Origin: Pseudomonas sp. Choline-02u-1
Lineage (GTDB): Bacteria > Pseudomonadota > Gammaproteobacteria > Pseudomonadales > Pseudomonadaceae
Assembly (NCBI RefSeq): GCF_002836515.1
Contig: NZ_PJBC01000003.1
Span: 62,001-126,000, forward strand
Direction: 5' to 3'
Length of the DNA: 64,000 bases
The notes under the pieces were generated by a model, which saw only the letters and a program-made list of their open reading frames with translations, had not been told where the DNA came from and searched no databases. Below, piece after piece: positions 38,313-47,051 of the stretch (position 1 is its first letter; each line of letters opens with the position of its first letter). The translations under genes and the position numbers were made by a program.

Positions 38313-38404
38313 TCGCGAGCAAGCCCGCTCCCACACTGGATCTTCAGTGAACATTGAATTTATGTTCAAAACAGATCTTCTGTGGGAGCGGGCTTGCTCG
38401 CGAA
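38313..38404. repeat. REP-type inverted repeat pair (family A)
   Basis: TCGCGAGCAAGCCCGC and inverted partner, between the convergent mutarotase and hexR genes. Confidence 0.88.
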
Positions 38405-38434
38405 AAGGGCGGACCAGTCAGCCGAGATTCTTGA

Positions 38435-39304
38435 TCAATTGAACTCGTCACCCACCGGATACCGGCTGGCATTCAAGCTCTCTTTGATCTTGCGCAGATG
38501 CGGCTGGAAATCCACGCCACGGCGCAGGGTCATCCCCGTCGCCAGCACATCCAGCACGGTCAACTGAATGATCCGCGACGTCATCGGCATGTAAATGTCG
38601 GTGTCTTCTGGCAGCGGAATGTTCAGGCTCAGGGTGCTGGCCTTGGCCAGCGGTGAGTTCTCCGCGGTCAGGCCCAGCACCGAAGCACCGTTCTCCCGGG
38701 CGATCCGCGCCACTTCCACCAGCTCACGGGTACGCCCGGTGTAGGAAATGATCACGAACAGCTCACCGGTGTGCGCCACCGAAGCAATCATCCGCTGCAT
38801 CAGCACATCGGCATGCGCAGTCACCGCGAGGTTGAAGCGGAAGAACTTGTGCTGCGCATCCAGTGCCACCGGAGCTGAAGCGCCGAGGCCGAAGAAGTGG
38901 ATCTGTCGGGCCTGGATCAACAGGTCGACGGCGCGGCTGATCAGGTTCGGGTCCAGCGCTTGGCAAGCGCTGTCCAGCGAGGCGATGGCGCTGCCGAAAA
39001 TCTTCTGCGTGTACGCCTCGGGATTGTCATCGGCTTCGACCGCGCGGCTGACATACGCCGCGCCGCTGGCCAGGCTCTGGGCCAATTGCAGCTTGAGTTC
39101 GGGGTAACCGCTGACACCGAACGAACGGCAGAAACGGTTGACCGTCGGCTCGCTCACCGAGGCGGCCTGGGCGAGGGCGGCGATGCTGAAGCGGGTGGCC
39201 TGCTGCGGGTTGAGCAGGATCACCTCGGCGACCTTACGTTCGGCCTTGTTCAGCTCTGCAAGGCGACTCTGGATCTGTTCCAGTAAATTTCGCACGCGGT
39301 CCAT
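38435..39304 (-). CDS. hexR: HexR, RpiR-family repressor of glucose metabolism
   Basis: DNA-binding repressor released by 2-keto-3-deoxy-6-phosphogluconate. It has 289 residues; the ATG at 39304 ([20 protein letters not shown]) has AGGAA upstream and matches known HexR starts, while a GTG six codons earlier is less likely. The N-terminal RpiR helix-turn-helix includes [20 protein letters not shown]. The C-terminal SIS domain has [20 protein letters not shown] and [20 protein letters not shown]. It is divergent from zwf with a shared operator. Confidence 0.95.
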   Translation of the reverse strand: MDRVRNLLEQIQSRLAELNKAERKVAEVILLNPQQATRFSIAALAQAASVSEPTVNRFCRSFGVSGYPELKLQLAQSLASGAAYVSRAVEADDNPEAYTQKIFGSAIASLDSACQALDPNLISRAVDLLIQARQIHFFGLGASAPVALDAQHKFFRFNLAVTAHADVLMQRMIASVAHTGELFVIISYTGRTRELVEVARIARENGASVLGLTAENSPLAKASTLSLNIPLPEDTDIYMPMTSRIIQLTVLDVLATGMTLRRGVDFQPHLRKIKESLNASRYPVGDEFN

Positions 39305-39433
39305 ATGGAATTCCTGATTCACCGACGCAGAGTTGCGTCGGGCTATGCAAATTGGGCCTTTGATATGGCCCGTGACGGTGGCCTATCCTACTGATGCGTC
39401 CGGGCGACCACCACTCGGATTGAGTATTCTGCG

Positions 39434-39460
39434 AAAATGTTGTGGTTATTACTACATTTT
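39434..39460. promoter_or_regulatory. HexR-like operator between hexR and zwf
   Basis: Inverted repeat AAAATGT...ACATTTT enclosing TTGT-GGTTATT-ACTA (39440-39454), one base off the TTGT-N7-ACAA consensus. It lies 62 bases before zwf. HexR would repress zwf-pgl-eda and its own gene here. Confidence 0.68.
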
Positions 39461-39521
39461 CCCTTGAGTGATGCCTTGAAAAAAGGTATTTGTAGCTTAA
39501 CTTGATAAAAGAACAAACATC

Positions 39522-40988
39522 ATGCCTTCCATAACGGTTGAACCGTGCACCTTTGCCTTGTTCGGCGCGCTTGGCGATCTGGCCCTGCGCAAGCTGTTTC
39601 CTGCCCTTTATCACCTCGATGGCGCTGACCTGTTGCACGAGGACACGCGGATCATCGCGCTGGCCCGTGAGCCCGGAAGCGAGCAGCAACACATGGCGTT
39701 CATCGCCGCCGAACTGCGCCGCTACGTCGGCAAAGAGCTGAACGAAACCGTGGCCGAGCGCTTTCTTGCGCGCCTGACCTATCTGCACGTCGACTTTCTC
39801 AAGGCCGAAGACTACGTTTCGCTGGCGGAGCTGGCCGGCAGCAGCCAGCGCATGATTGCCTACTTCGCCACCCCGGCGGCGGTGTACGGCGCGATCTGCG
39901 AGAATCTGGAAAAAGTCGGTCTGGCCGAGAATACCCGCGTGGTGCTGGAAAAACCGATCGGCTCTGACCTGGAATCGTCGCGCAAGGTCAACGACGCCGT
40001 GGCGCAGTTCTTTCCGGAAGACCGCACTTACCGCATCGACCACTACCTGGGCAAGGAAACCGTTCAGAATCTGATCGCCTTGCGGTTCGCCAACAGCCTG
40101 TTCGAAACCCAGTGGAACCAGAATTACATCTCCCACGTGGAAATCACCGTGGCCGAGAAGGTCGGCATCGAAGGGCGTTGGGGCTATTTCGATAAGGCCG
40201 GCCAACTGCGCGACATGATCCAGAATCACCTGTTGCAGCTGCTCTGCCTGATTGCCATGGACCCGCCGGCCGACCTGTCCGCCGACAGCATCCGTGACGA
40301 GAAAGTGAAAGTGCTCAAGGCGCTGGCGCCGATCAGCCCGGAAGGCCTGACCACACAAGTGGTGCGCGGCCAGTACATCGCCGGCCACAGCGAAGGCAAA
40401 TCCGTCCCGGGTTACCTCGAAGAACCGAATTCCAATACCCAGAGCGACACCGAAACCTTCGTCGCCCTGCGTGCCGATATTCGCAACTGGCGCTGGGCCG
40501 GCGTGCCGTTTTATCTGCGTACCGGCAAGCGCATGCCGCAGAAGCTGTCGCAGATCGTTATTCACTTCAAGGAACCGTCGCACTACATCTTCGCCCCGGA
40601 GCAGCGCCTGCAGATCAGCAACAAACTGATCATCCGCCTGCAACCGGACGAAGGCATCTCCTTGCGGGTGATGACCAAAGAGCAGGGCCTGGATAAAGGC
40701 ATGCAACTGCGCAGCGGGCCGCTGCAACTGAATTTCTCCGACACCTGGCGTAGCGCGCGGATCCCCGATGCCTACGAGCGGTTGTTGCTGGAAGTGATGA
40801 ACGGCAATCAGAACCTGTTTGTCCGTAAAGATGAAATCGAAGCCGCGTGGAAGTGGTGTGACCAACTGATCGCCGGGTGGAAAAAATCCGGTGACGCGCC
40901 CAAGCCGTATGCGGCCGGGTCGTGGGGGCCGATGAGCTCCATCGCACTGATCACGCGGGACGGGAGGTCGTGGTATGGCGATATCTGA
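39522..40988 (+). CDS. zwf: glucose-6-phosphate 1-dehydrogenase
   Basis: Oxidises glucose-6-phosphate to 6-phosphogluconolactone. It is 488 residues, full length. The dinucleotide site near the N-terminus is [20 protein letters not shown], the variant of GASGDLAKRK seen in Pseudomonas Zwf. The substrate site is [20 protein letters not shown] at about residue 170, and [14 protein letters not shown] is conserved. Its end overlaps pgl by 14 bases, making a tight zwf-pgl-eda operon. Confidence 0.97.
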   Translation: MPSITVEPCTFALFGALGDLALRKLFPALYHLDGADLLHEDTRIIALAREPGSEQQHMAFIAAELRRYVGKELNETVAERFLARLTYLHVDFLKAEDYVSLAELAGSSQRMIAYFATPAAVYGAICENLEKVGLAENTRVVLEKPIGSDLESSRKVNDAVAQFFPEDRTYRIDHYLGKETVQNLIALRFANSLFETQWNQNYISHVEITVAEKVGIEGRWGYFDKAGQLRDMIQNHLLQLLCLIAMDPPADLSADSIRDEKVKVLKALAPISPEGLTTQVVRGQYIAGHSEGKSVPGYLEEPNSNTQSDTETFVALRADIRNWRWAGVPFYLRTGKRMPQKLSQIVIHFKEPSHYIFAPEQRLQISNKLIIRLQPDEGISLRVMTKEQGLDKGMQLRSGPLQLNFSDTWRSARIPDAYERLLLEVMNGNQNLFVRKDEIEAAWKWCDQLIAGWKKSGDAPKPYAAGSWGPMSSIALITRDGRSWYGDI

Positions 40989-41688
40989 TGTGCAACTGCC
41001 GGCGGGCGTGACTGCTCGCGAATTCAACAGCCCGGTTTTGCTCGCCGAAGGCTTGGCGCTAAACGTTGCCAAGCAACTGAGCGAAGCCATCGCGGCACGC
41101 GGTAACGCGGTGCTGGTGGTGTCCGGTGGACGCAGCCCGGTAGCGTTTTTTCAGCATCTGGCCAAGCAGGAACTGGACTGGTCAAAAGTCGTGATCACGC
41201 TGGCTGACGAACGTTGGGTGCCGGTGGAACACGCCGACAGCAATGCCGGCCTGCTCAAGCAGTATCTGCTCAAAGGCCCGGCGGCCAAGGCGCAGTTCCT
41301 CAGCCTCTACAGCGCGGCAGCCAGTGTTGAGCAGGCGGCCGAGCAAGCTGACCGTTTGCTCGCCGAGCTGCCGCCGATTGACGTGCTGGTGCTGGGCATG
41401 GGCGACGATGGCCACACCGCGTCGCTGTTCCCCGACAGCCCGAACCTCGCGGCGGCCCTGCAAGCCGATGGCACGCGCCGTTGCTGGCCGATGCTGGCGC
41501 CCAGCGTGCCACGTCAGCGCCTGACCATGAGCCGCGCGCTGCTGGCTTCGGCCAGACACAAGATCCTGTCGATTTCCGGTCAATCGAAACTGACCACTCT
41601 GAATGCCGCGCTGGCATCCAATGACGTCGCGGCCATGCCGGTGCGCGCATTCCTGCAACCTACGTTAGAGATTTACTGGTGCCCATGA
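40975..41688 (+). CDS. pgl: 6-phosphogluconolactonase
   Basis: Hydrolyses 6-phosphogluconolactone to 6-phosphogluconate. It has 237 residues, starting [20 protein letters not shown]. Family motifs: [32 protein letters not shown] and [19 protein letters not shown]. Start lies inside the zwf end. Confidence 0.96.
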   Translation: MAISDVQLPAGVTAREFNSPVLLAEGLALNVAKQLSEAIAARGNAVLVVSGGRSPVAFFQHLAKQELDWSKVVITLADERWVPVEHADSNAGLLKQYLLKGPAAKAQFLSLYSAAASVEQAAEQADRLLAELPPIDVLVLGMGDDGHTASLFPDSPNLAAALQADGTRRCWPMLAPSVPRQRLTMSRALLASARHKILSISGQSKLTTLNAALASNDVAAMPVRAFLQPTLEIYWCP

Positions 41689-41705
41689 GCCAAGGAACAG
41701 CCGCT

Positions 41706-42371
41706 ATGACAACCCCATCCCCGACCGTTTCCATGGCGGACAAAGTTGCCCTGATCGACAGTCTCTGCGCCAAGGCGCGGATCCTGCCAGTGATCACCAT
41801 CGCTCGCGAACAGGACGTGCTGCCATTGGCCGACGCCCTGGCCGCCGGTGGCCTGACCGCGCTGGAAGTGACCCTGCGTTCGCAGTTCGGCCTCAAGGCC
41901 ATTCAGATCCTGCGCGAACAGCGCCCGGAACTGATGACTGGTGCCGGCACCGTACTTGACCGCAACATGCTCGCGGCGGCGGAAGCGGCTGGCTCGCAAT
42001 TCATCGTCACGCCCGGCATCACCCGCGACCTGCTCGAAGCCAGCGTCGACAGCCCGATCCCGCTGTTGCCGGGCATCAGCAACGCCTCCGGCATCATGGA
42101 GGGCTACGGCCTGGGCTATCGCCGCTTCAAACTGTTCCCGGCGGAAGTCAGTGGTGGCGTGGCGGCAATCAAGGCCCTCGGCGGCCCGTTCGGCGAAGTG
42201 AAATTCTGCCCGACTGGCGGCGTCGGCCCGGCCAATATCAAGAGCTACATGGCGCTGAAAAACGTCATGTGCGTGGGCGGTAGCTGGATGCTTGATCCGG
42301 AGTGGATCAAGAACGGCGACTGGGCCCGCATTCAGGAATGCACCGCCGAAGCGCTGGCGCTGCTGGACTGA
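41706..42371 (+). CDS. eda: 2-keto-3-deoxy-6-phosphogluconate aldolase
   Basis: Splits 2-keto-3-deoxy-6-phosphogluconate into pyruvate and glyceraldehyde-3-phosphate. It has 221 residues. The ATG at 41706 is chosen because AAGGA lies ten bases upstream; an ATG at 41679 falls inside pgl. Class I aldolase features: GLTALEVTLRS (catalytic Glu), GAGTVLD, FIVTPG and the Schiff-base lysine in RRFKLFPAE. A terminator follows. Confidence 0.96.
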   Translation: MTTPSPTVSMADKVALIDSLCAKARILPVITIAREQDVLPLADALAAGGLTALEVTLRSQFGLKAIQILREQRPELMTGAGTVLDRNMLAAAEAAGSQFIVTPGITRDLLEASVDSPIPLLPGISNASGIMEGYGLGYRRFKLFPAEVSGGVAAIKALGGPFGEVKFCPTGGVGPANIKSYMALKNVMCVGGSWMLDPEWIKNGDWARIQECTAEALALLD

Positions 42372-42410
42372 TTGTTACCTGACACTTCGTTGTGTGCTGT
42401 ACGGCTTTAT

Positions 42411-42439
42411 GGTGCGCTTGGTCGGCGCACCTTTTTTTT
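42411..42439 (+). terminator. Rho-independent terminator of zwf-pgl-eda
   Basis: GGTGCGC stem, seven-base loop, GCGCACC, then eight T; 40 bases after the eda stop. Confidence 0.92.
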
Positions 42440-42540
42440 GCGCTGAAAAAGTGCCGGTACATCTTGCGATACATAGTTACCGCACGCTGGCTTTTTCACG
42501 GGGTTAACCTGCGTTCACCTTATGGAAGAGAGAACGCCTC

Positions 42541-43122
42541 ATGGACGACCTTCAGTCTCTGACCCCTACGCCACAATCTCCCTGTCAACCGAAGCCGCCA
42601 TTCCCTGGTCGCACCGATCGGCCTGTTGCCCAGCCCGAGGTGCGCAATATCAGTCAAGGTGTCGAAGGTCTGCCGCTGATCCTGCGCCTGTCGCTGGTCG
42701 ATGCGATGACCAGCGAGCCGGTCATCGGCGCGCTGGTGCGCATTCAGCAGCGTGTCGATGGCGACACGCGCCTGGGCGGCAGCCAATCGACCGATAGCCA
42801 TGGCATCGTCCGTTTCACCAGTGTCTATCCGGATCGATCGGCGCCCGGCACTTCTTGCCTGACCCTGAACGTATTCATTCCCGGCGACGAGGCGGGTGCG
42901 CAGTCTCACCACGAGGCCTGGGCCGGCACCTTGCACCTGCCCGGCCGCTGCAGCTGTGGAGGCATCGCCGATGACGCTGCGCAACTGATATTGCTGCCGA
43001 TCGCCGGCGAGAATCTCGAAGACGGAGCCTTCGCCTGCCAGACCCTTGGCATCGACACCTTTGCCGTGTCGTCGCAACTCGGGCTTGAAGGCTACGCAAA
43101 GAGCGCCGGTGTGGCACTCTAG
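42541..43122 (+). CDS. intradiol-dioxygenase-like protein lacking metal ligands
   Basis: Protein of 193 residues with AGAGA upstream and no signal peptide. Residues about 42-112 follow the beta-sandwich core of intradiol ring-cleavage dioxygenases: GLPLILRLSLVDAMTSEPVI, then a variable loop, STDSHGIVRFTSVYPDR and CLTLNVFI. In active members this region reads VDIWHCD and YPGWYxGRTxHIH. Here the Tyr and both His of the last block are missing and DIWHCD is replaced by RIQQRVDG, so iron catalysis is not expected. The C-terminal third (LHLPGRCSCGGIADDAAQLI) is unfamiliar. It is convergent with the next gene, stops overlapping. Function unknown. Confidence 0.72.
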   Translation: MDDLQSLTPTPQSPCQPKPPFPGRTDRPVAQPEVRNISQGVEGLPLILRLSLVDAMTSEPVIGALVRIQQRVDGDTRLGGSQSTDSHGIVRFTSVYPDRSAPGTSCLTLNVFIPGDEAGAQSHHEAWAGTLHLPGRCSCGGIADDAAQLILLPIAGENLEDGAFACQTLGIDTFAVSSQLGLEGYAKSAGVAL

Positions 43123-44309
43123 CGCAGCTGGTTCAGGGCCCTCACGAGCAGCTCCATCTCGGCAGCCGTGGTCGTCAGCCCCGGCGTGATGCGAATGCAC
43201 GGCCCGCATGCGGCGCCGGTGCGCACCACGGTGAACAGGTTGAACTCACTCAGCAGTCGCTCGGCCATGACTTGTTGATTGTCATGCCGGGTGAAACGCA
43301 GTGAGGTGATCGCGCAATATAGTTGCGGATCATCCGGCGTCAGCACCTCGATGTCCGGCAAGTGGCGAACGGCGCCGACCCACAGGTTGCGCAGGTAATT
43401 CAGGCGTGCGCCCTTGGCAGCGGCGCCGCCGAGCGCATCGTGCTCTTCGAACACCAGTGGCAAAGTCATCAGCGCCGGGATGTTCGGCGTGCTGTACGAG
43501 GTGCGCGAGCGAATATCGGCGACCGGATAATGCATCTCGCCCATGTCCGGATCGATGTCGGCCAGACGCAGCGGGTCGATATAAATGAAGCCAAGGGTCA
43601 GCGGCGCGCCGATCCATTTGTGCAGGTTGTAACCGGCGAAAGCGATGCCCAAGGCCTGCGGATCGAACTCGATCTGGCCGAGGGCGTGGGCGCCGTCAAG
43701 GATGATATCGACGCCGTGCTCTTTGGCCAGCGCGGCGATGGCCTGCACCGGCATGACCAGCCCGGTGCGGTGGGTGACGTGAGTCAGGGCCATCAGTTTG
43801 AGTTTCGGATGGCGGACAAAAGCCTCGCGGTAGGTTTCGAGCAGGCTGTCGAAACTGGCCGGATGGCGGTGGACAATTTTAATGACCTCCACGCCACGGT
43901 GTTTCGCCAGCCAGCGCATGGCGCCTTTGACCGTGTCGTACTCGAGATCGCAGATCAGCACCTGATCACCCGGCTGCAGGCGGTTGTAATTGCGGATCAG
44001 CGATTGCAAGCCTTCGGTGGCGTTGCGCGTCAGGGCTACGCTTTGCGCGCGCACGCCGATCAGTTCGGCCAGTTGCGCGCGAATCTCCAGGTTGTCGTGC
44101 TGTTCAAAGCGCTGGCGCACGTAAACCGAGTTGCTGGTGTTAATCAGCTCGATGTTGCGCTGGTATTCCTCGATCACCGTGCGCGACATGCGCCCGAAAT
44201 AACCGTTCTCCAGATTGACCGGGCCGGGCTGGACATCGTATCGGTCGGCGAAGGTTTGCCAGAAGGCTTCGTCACGGGCGCGGCGGGTGTTGTCAGGCAT
44301 GGTCGACAT
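43119..44309 (-). CDS. class V aminotransferase-fold PLP enzyme (isopenicillin N epimerase-like)
   Basis: Pyridoxal-phosphate enzyme of 396 residues of the CsdA/CefD fold. Starts MSTMPDNTRRARDEAFWQTF (an alternative ATG is three codons in). Family marks: NLENGYFGRMS, LTRNATEGLQSLI, ICDLEYDTVKGAMRWLA, DIILDGAHALGQIEFDP and the PLP-lysine segment FAGYNLHKWIGAPLTLGF. A cysteine desulfurase would need a reactive Cys loop, which I do not see. Substrate unknown; epimerase, lyase or aminotransferase are all possible. Confidence 0.85.
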   Translation of the reverse strand: MSTMPDNTRRARDEAFWQTFADRYDVQPGPVNLENGYFGRMSRTVIEEYQRNIELINTSNSVYVRQRFEQHDNLEIRAQLAELIGVRAQSVALTRNATEGLQSLIRNYNRLQPGDQVLICDLEYDTVKGAMRWLAKHRGVEVIKIVHRHPASFDSLLETYREAFVRHPKLKLMALTHVTHRTGLVMPVQAIAALAKEHGVDIILDGAHALGQIEFDPQALGIAFAGYNLHKWIGAPLTLGFIYIDPLRLADIDPDMGEMHYPVADIRSRTSYSTPNIPALMTLPLVFEEHDALGGAAAKGARLNYLRNLWVGAVRHLPDIEVLTPDDPQLYCAITSLRFTRHDNQQVMAERLLSEFNLFTVVRTGAACGPCIRITPGLTTTAAEMELLVRALNQLR

Positions 44310-44330
44310 GGCTCAAGAGAGGAGGGCGCA

Positions 44331-44567
44331 TCAGTGGCGCGGGGCGGGTCTGCCGTGTTTGGCACGTAGCGGTTGGAGCAAATCGGAGAGGCCGTTGTGG
44401 TCAATCTCCTGCATCAGCGCCAGCAGGCCACCGAGTTCGCCATGGGGAAAGCCTTCTCGGGCAAACCAGTTCAGATAGGGGCCAGGCAAGTCGGCAATGA
44501 TTCGGCCCTTGTACTTGCCGAAAGGCATCTGGCGAGTGATCAACAGTTCGAGTTTTTCCGGATTCAT
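44331..44567 (-). CDS. DUF3820 family small protein
   Basis: Protein of 78 residues from the ATG at 44567 (a GTG two codons upstream is also in frame). Core MPFGKYKGRIIADLPGPYLN followed by WFAREGFPHGELGGLLALMQ is the DUF3820 signature, a family also labelled as a putative quorum-sensing-regulated factor. It lies 21 bases upstream of the aminotransferase-like gene, same strand, so they are probably cotranscribed. Function unknown. Confidence 0.83.
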   Translation of the reverse strand: MNPEKLELLITRQMPFGKYKGRIIADLPGPYLNWFAREGFPHGELGGLLALMQEIDHNGLSDLLQPLRAKHGRPAPRH

Positions 44568-44774
44568 CGGCACGCTTCAATTGGTTTCCAGATCAGCCTG
44601 AAAAATACAGGCATTCTGCATGCAGGCCAAATGACAGATCATGCAAAAAACCAGCATACAGATGGTTCAATCTTTTATAAGTTGCTGAAAATAAAGGTTT
44701 TATTTCTGTAAGCGAAGCTGGCACGCACGCTGCAATATCCCTTGCATCTTCAACCCATCGCAAGGAATTGAAAA

Positions 44775-45242
44775 ATGACCGACATGAATAAAGAAGCCAT
44801 CTCTGTACTCAACGACCTGATTGAAACCTGCAAGGACGGTCAGGAAGGGTTCAAGACTTGCGCCGAAGACATCAAGCATCCAGAACTCAAAACCCTGTTT
44901 ATGACTCGCTCCGCCGACTGCGCTACCGCGGCCGCTGAGCTGCAGGCTCAGGTTCGTTCGCTGGGTGGCGATCCGGAAACTTCCACCAGCATGAGCGGTG
45001 ACCTGCACCGTCGCTGGGTCGATGTGAAATCGATGTTCACCGGTAAAGATGAAGAGGCCGTACTGAACGAGGCCGAGCGCGGTGAAGACCATGCGCTGAA
45101 GGCATATCGCGAAGCCCTCGAGAAAATCAACAAGCACAATCTGGTAGGCATCAAGGATCTGGTGGAGCGTCAGTACCACGGCGTACAACGCAACCACGAT
45201 CAGGTGAAAGCCCTGCGTAACCAGGCTCGTGCCAACTCTTAA
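44775..45242 (+). CDS. PA2169-family four-helix-bundle protein (DUF2383)
   Basis: Cytoplasmic helical protein of 155 residues with CAAGGA ten bases before the ATG. Sequence is rich in amphipathic helices: NKEAISVLNDLIETCKDGQE, FKTCAEDIKHPELKTLFMTR, RSADCATAAAELQAQVRSLG and EDHALKAYREALEKINKH. Ferritin-like DUF2383 proteins of this kind are often stress or stationary-phase induced; no di-iron ligand set can be assigned with confidence here. Confidence 0.86.
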   Translation: MTDMNKEAISVLNDLIETCKDGQEGFKTCAEDIKHPELKTLFMTRSADCATAAAELQAQVRSLGGDPETSTSMSGDLHRRWVDVKSMFTGKDEEAVLNEAERGEDHALKAYREALEKINKHNLVGIKDLVERQYHGVQRNHDQVKALRNQARANS

Positions 45243-45259
45243 GCTGCACTGAAACAACT

Positions 45260-45346
45260 GTGGGAGCGGGCTTGCTCGCGAAGAGGCAGTGTCAGCAACA
45301 TCTTCGTTGCGGGACACACCGCATTCGCGAGCAAGCCCGCTCCCAC
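45260..45346. repeat. REP-type inverted repeat pair (family A)
   Basis: Inverted GTGGGAGCGGGCTTGCTCGC cores between the convergent PA2169-family and MaoC genes. Confidence 0.9.
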
Positions 45347-45367
45347 ATTCGTTATGTGTCCTCGTAA

Positions 45368-45838
45368 TTAACCAATACTGATCGCCGGCAATGTCGGCAA
45401 TGTCACCGTCTGCTGTTTACGTGGCGCGAGAATCTCCGCTTCGCCATCCACCACGAGCTCATCGCGCTGGTTGAACACGCGGGTCGCGATGCGCACGCGA
45501 AATTTCGGCAGTTTCTCCAGAATCTCCAGGCGTACCGTCAGCGTGTCGCCAATCTTCACCGGCTTCTGAAAGCTCATCTGCTGACCGATATAAATAGTGC
45601 CCGGCCCAGGCAGTTCGCAGGCCACGGCAGCGCTGATCAGCGCACCGCTGAACATGCCATGGGCGATGCGTTCCTTGAACATGCTTGCGGCGGCAAACTC
45701 GGCGTCCAGGTGCACCGGGTTATGGTCGCCCGACATTGCGGCGAACAGCTGAATGTCGCGCTCTTCGACAGTCTTGCTGTAGCTGGCGGTCTGGCCGACT
45801 TCAAGGGCTTCGTAAGGGATGTTGGTAACCTGAGTCAT
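45368..45838 (-). CDS. MaoC-family enoyl-CoA hydratase
   Basis: Hot-dog-fold hydratase of 156 residues, probably (R)-specific, acting on enoyl-CoA from fatty acid oxidation. Motif LFAAMSGDHNPVHLDAEFAA carries the catalytic Asp and His, followed by ERIAHGMFSGALISAAVACE. It corresponds in position to P. aeruginosa PA3302, in the PA3299-PA3302 neighbourhood with fadD1 and fadD2. Confidence 0.9.
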   Translation of the reverse strand: MTQVTNIPYEALEVGQTASYSKTVEERDIQLFAAMSGDHNPVHLDAEFAAASMFKERIAHGMFSGALISAAVACELPGPGTIYIGQQMSFQKPVKIGDTLTVRLEILEKLPKFRVRIATRVFNQRDELVVDGEAEILAPRKQQTVTLPTLPAISIG

Positions 45839-45881
45839 CGGTTTCGATTCCTGTGACGGATTTCAGTGAATCCACAAAAGA

Positions 45882-46826
45882 TTATTCGCTGCGCTGCGGG
45901 CGCGGATGGCTCAGGGCCTGGTTGATCCAGGCGAGCACATCGGCGGTCACTTCGTCGCGATTGGTTTCGTTGAACAATTCGTGCCGGGCCTGCGGGTAGA
46001 TCTTCAGTTGCAGATGCTGGCTGCCGGCCCTGCGCAAGGCATTGGCCAGATCTGTCAGACGCTTGCCCTCGCTCACCGGATCACATTCGCCGCCAATCAC
46101 CAGCAGCGGCAGGCCCGGATCGATCTGCGCGAGATTGGACGCTTTGCTGATTTGCTGCAAGCCGCCGAGCAGGTCGATCCACAGTTGATTGGTGCAACGA
46201 AAGCCGCACAACGGGTCGGCGGCGTACTTGTCGACCTCGGCCGGATCGCGGCTCAGCCAGTCGAAGCGGGTGCGTACCGGTTTGAATCGGTTGTTGAAGG
46301 AGCCGAACGACAGCCATTCGATCAACGCGCTGCGGCCCTTGCCGCCCTGGCGCAGTTTTTCCAGCCGGGCAATCTGCCGCGCTGCGCGATACAGCGCCAC
46401 TGGCTGGTAATTCGAACCGCTGAGAATCGCCCCGTGCAGACTGGCGCTGTGGTGCAGCAGATAGGCTTGGGCGATGTAGCTGCCCATGCTGTGGCCGAGC
46501 AGGATGATCGGCACGCCGGGGTGTTGCTGGCCGATGTGCTGGTTGAGGCTGGCCAGATCGCCGACGACCTTGCACCAGCCATCGTCGTCGGCGAAATGGC
46601 CGAGGGTGGCGTTGTCCGCAGTGCGACCATGGCCGCGCAGATCCGGCGCGTAGACGCCATAGTCTTTGTCGCAAAACGTGTCGGCGAGCCGCGCGTAGCG
46701 AGCGCTGTGTTCGGCCATTCCGTGAGCCAGCAGTATCACCGCTTTCAATGGCGTGGCCGGCAGCCAGCGGTTGACGGACAGGCGGCTGCGGTCACTCGCG
46801 TCCAGCCAGAAGGTGTCGTGGGTCAT
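45882..46826 (-). CDS. alpha/beta hydrolase, monoacylglycerol lipase-like
   Basis: Serine hydrolase of 314 residues from the ATG at 46826 (MTHDTFWLDASDRSRLSVNR). Hydrolase-4 family: AVILLAHGMAEHSARYARLA, APDLRGHGRT, nucleophile Ser in LLGHSMGSYIAQ, acid Asp in VIGGECDPVSEG and His in YPQARHELFNE. It would release fatty acids for FadD1/2, whose genes are divergent and next to it. Corresponds in place to PA3301. No signal peptide, so cytoplasmic. Confidence 0.9.
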   Translation of the reverse strand: MTHDTFWLDASDRSRLSVNRWLPATPLKAVILLAHGMAEHSARYARLADTFCDKDYGVYAPDLRGHGRTADNATLGHFADDDGWCKVVGDLASLNQHIGQQHPGVPIILLGHSMGSYIAQAYLLHHSASLHGAILSGSNYQPVALYRAARQIARLEKLRQGGKGRSALIEWLSFGSFNNRFKPVRTRFDWLSRDPAEVDKYAADPLCGFRCTNQLWIDLLGGLQQISKASNLAQIDPGLPLLVIGGECDPVSEGKRLTDLANALRRAGSQHLQLKIYPQARHELFNETNRDEVTADVLAWINQALSHPRPQRSE

Positions 46827-47051
46827 GGCGATTCCTTTGCTCAGCATCGCCAGAGTGTATAGCGCGTCTGATCAGCCCACGCCACGGCAGGAAGATTCAC
46901 GCGATCAATGACGGCTTTGGCCATATTTGCCTGATTGGCCATAGCTGCTAGTGTCCGTGGAGCTCCGCTTTGTGCTTTTCGCCTTCCATGGATGAAGCAG
47001 AAACGACAGAAAGCGGCTCCCGGATCGGCTCAGGTAAAGAGGACAAGAACA

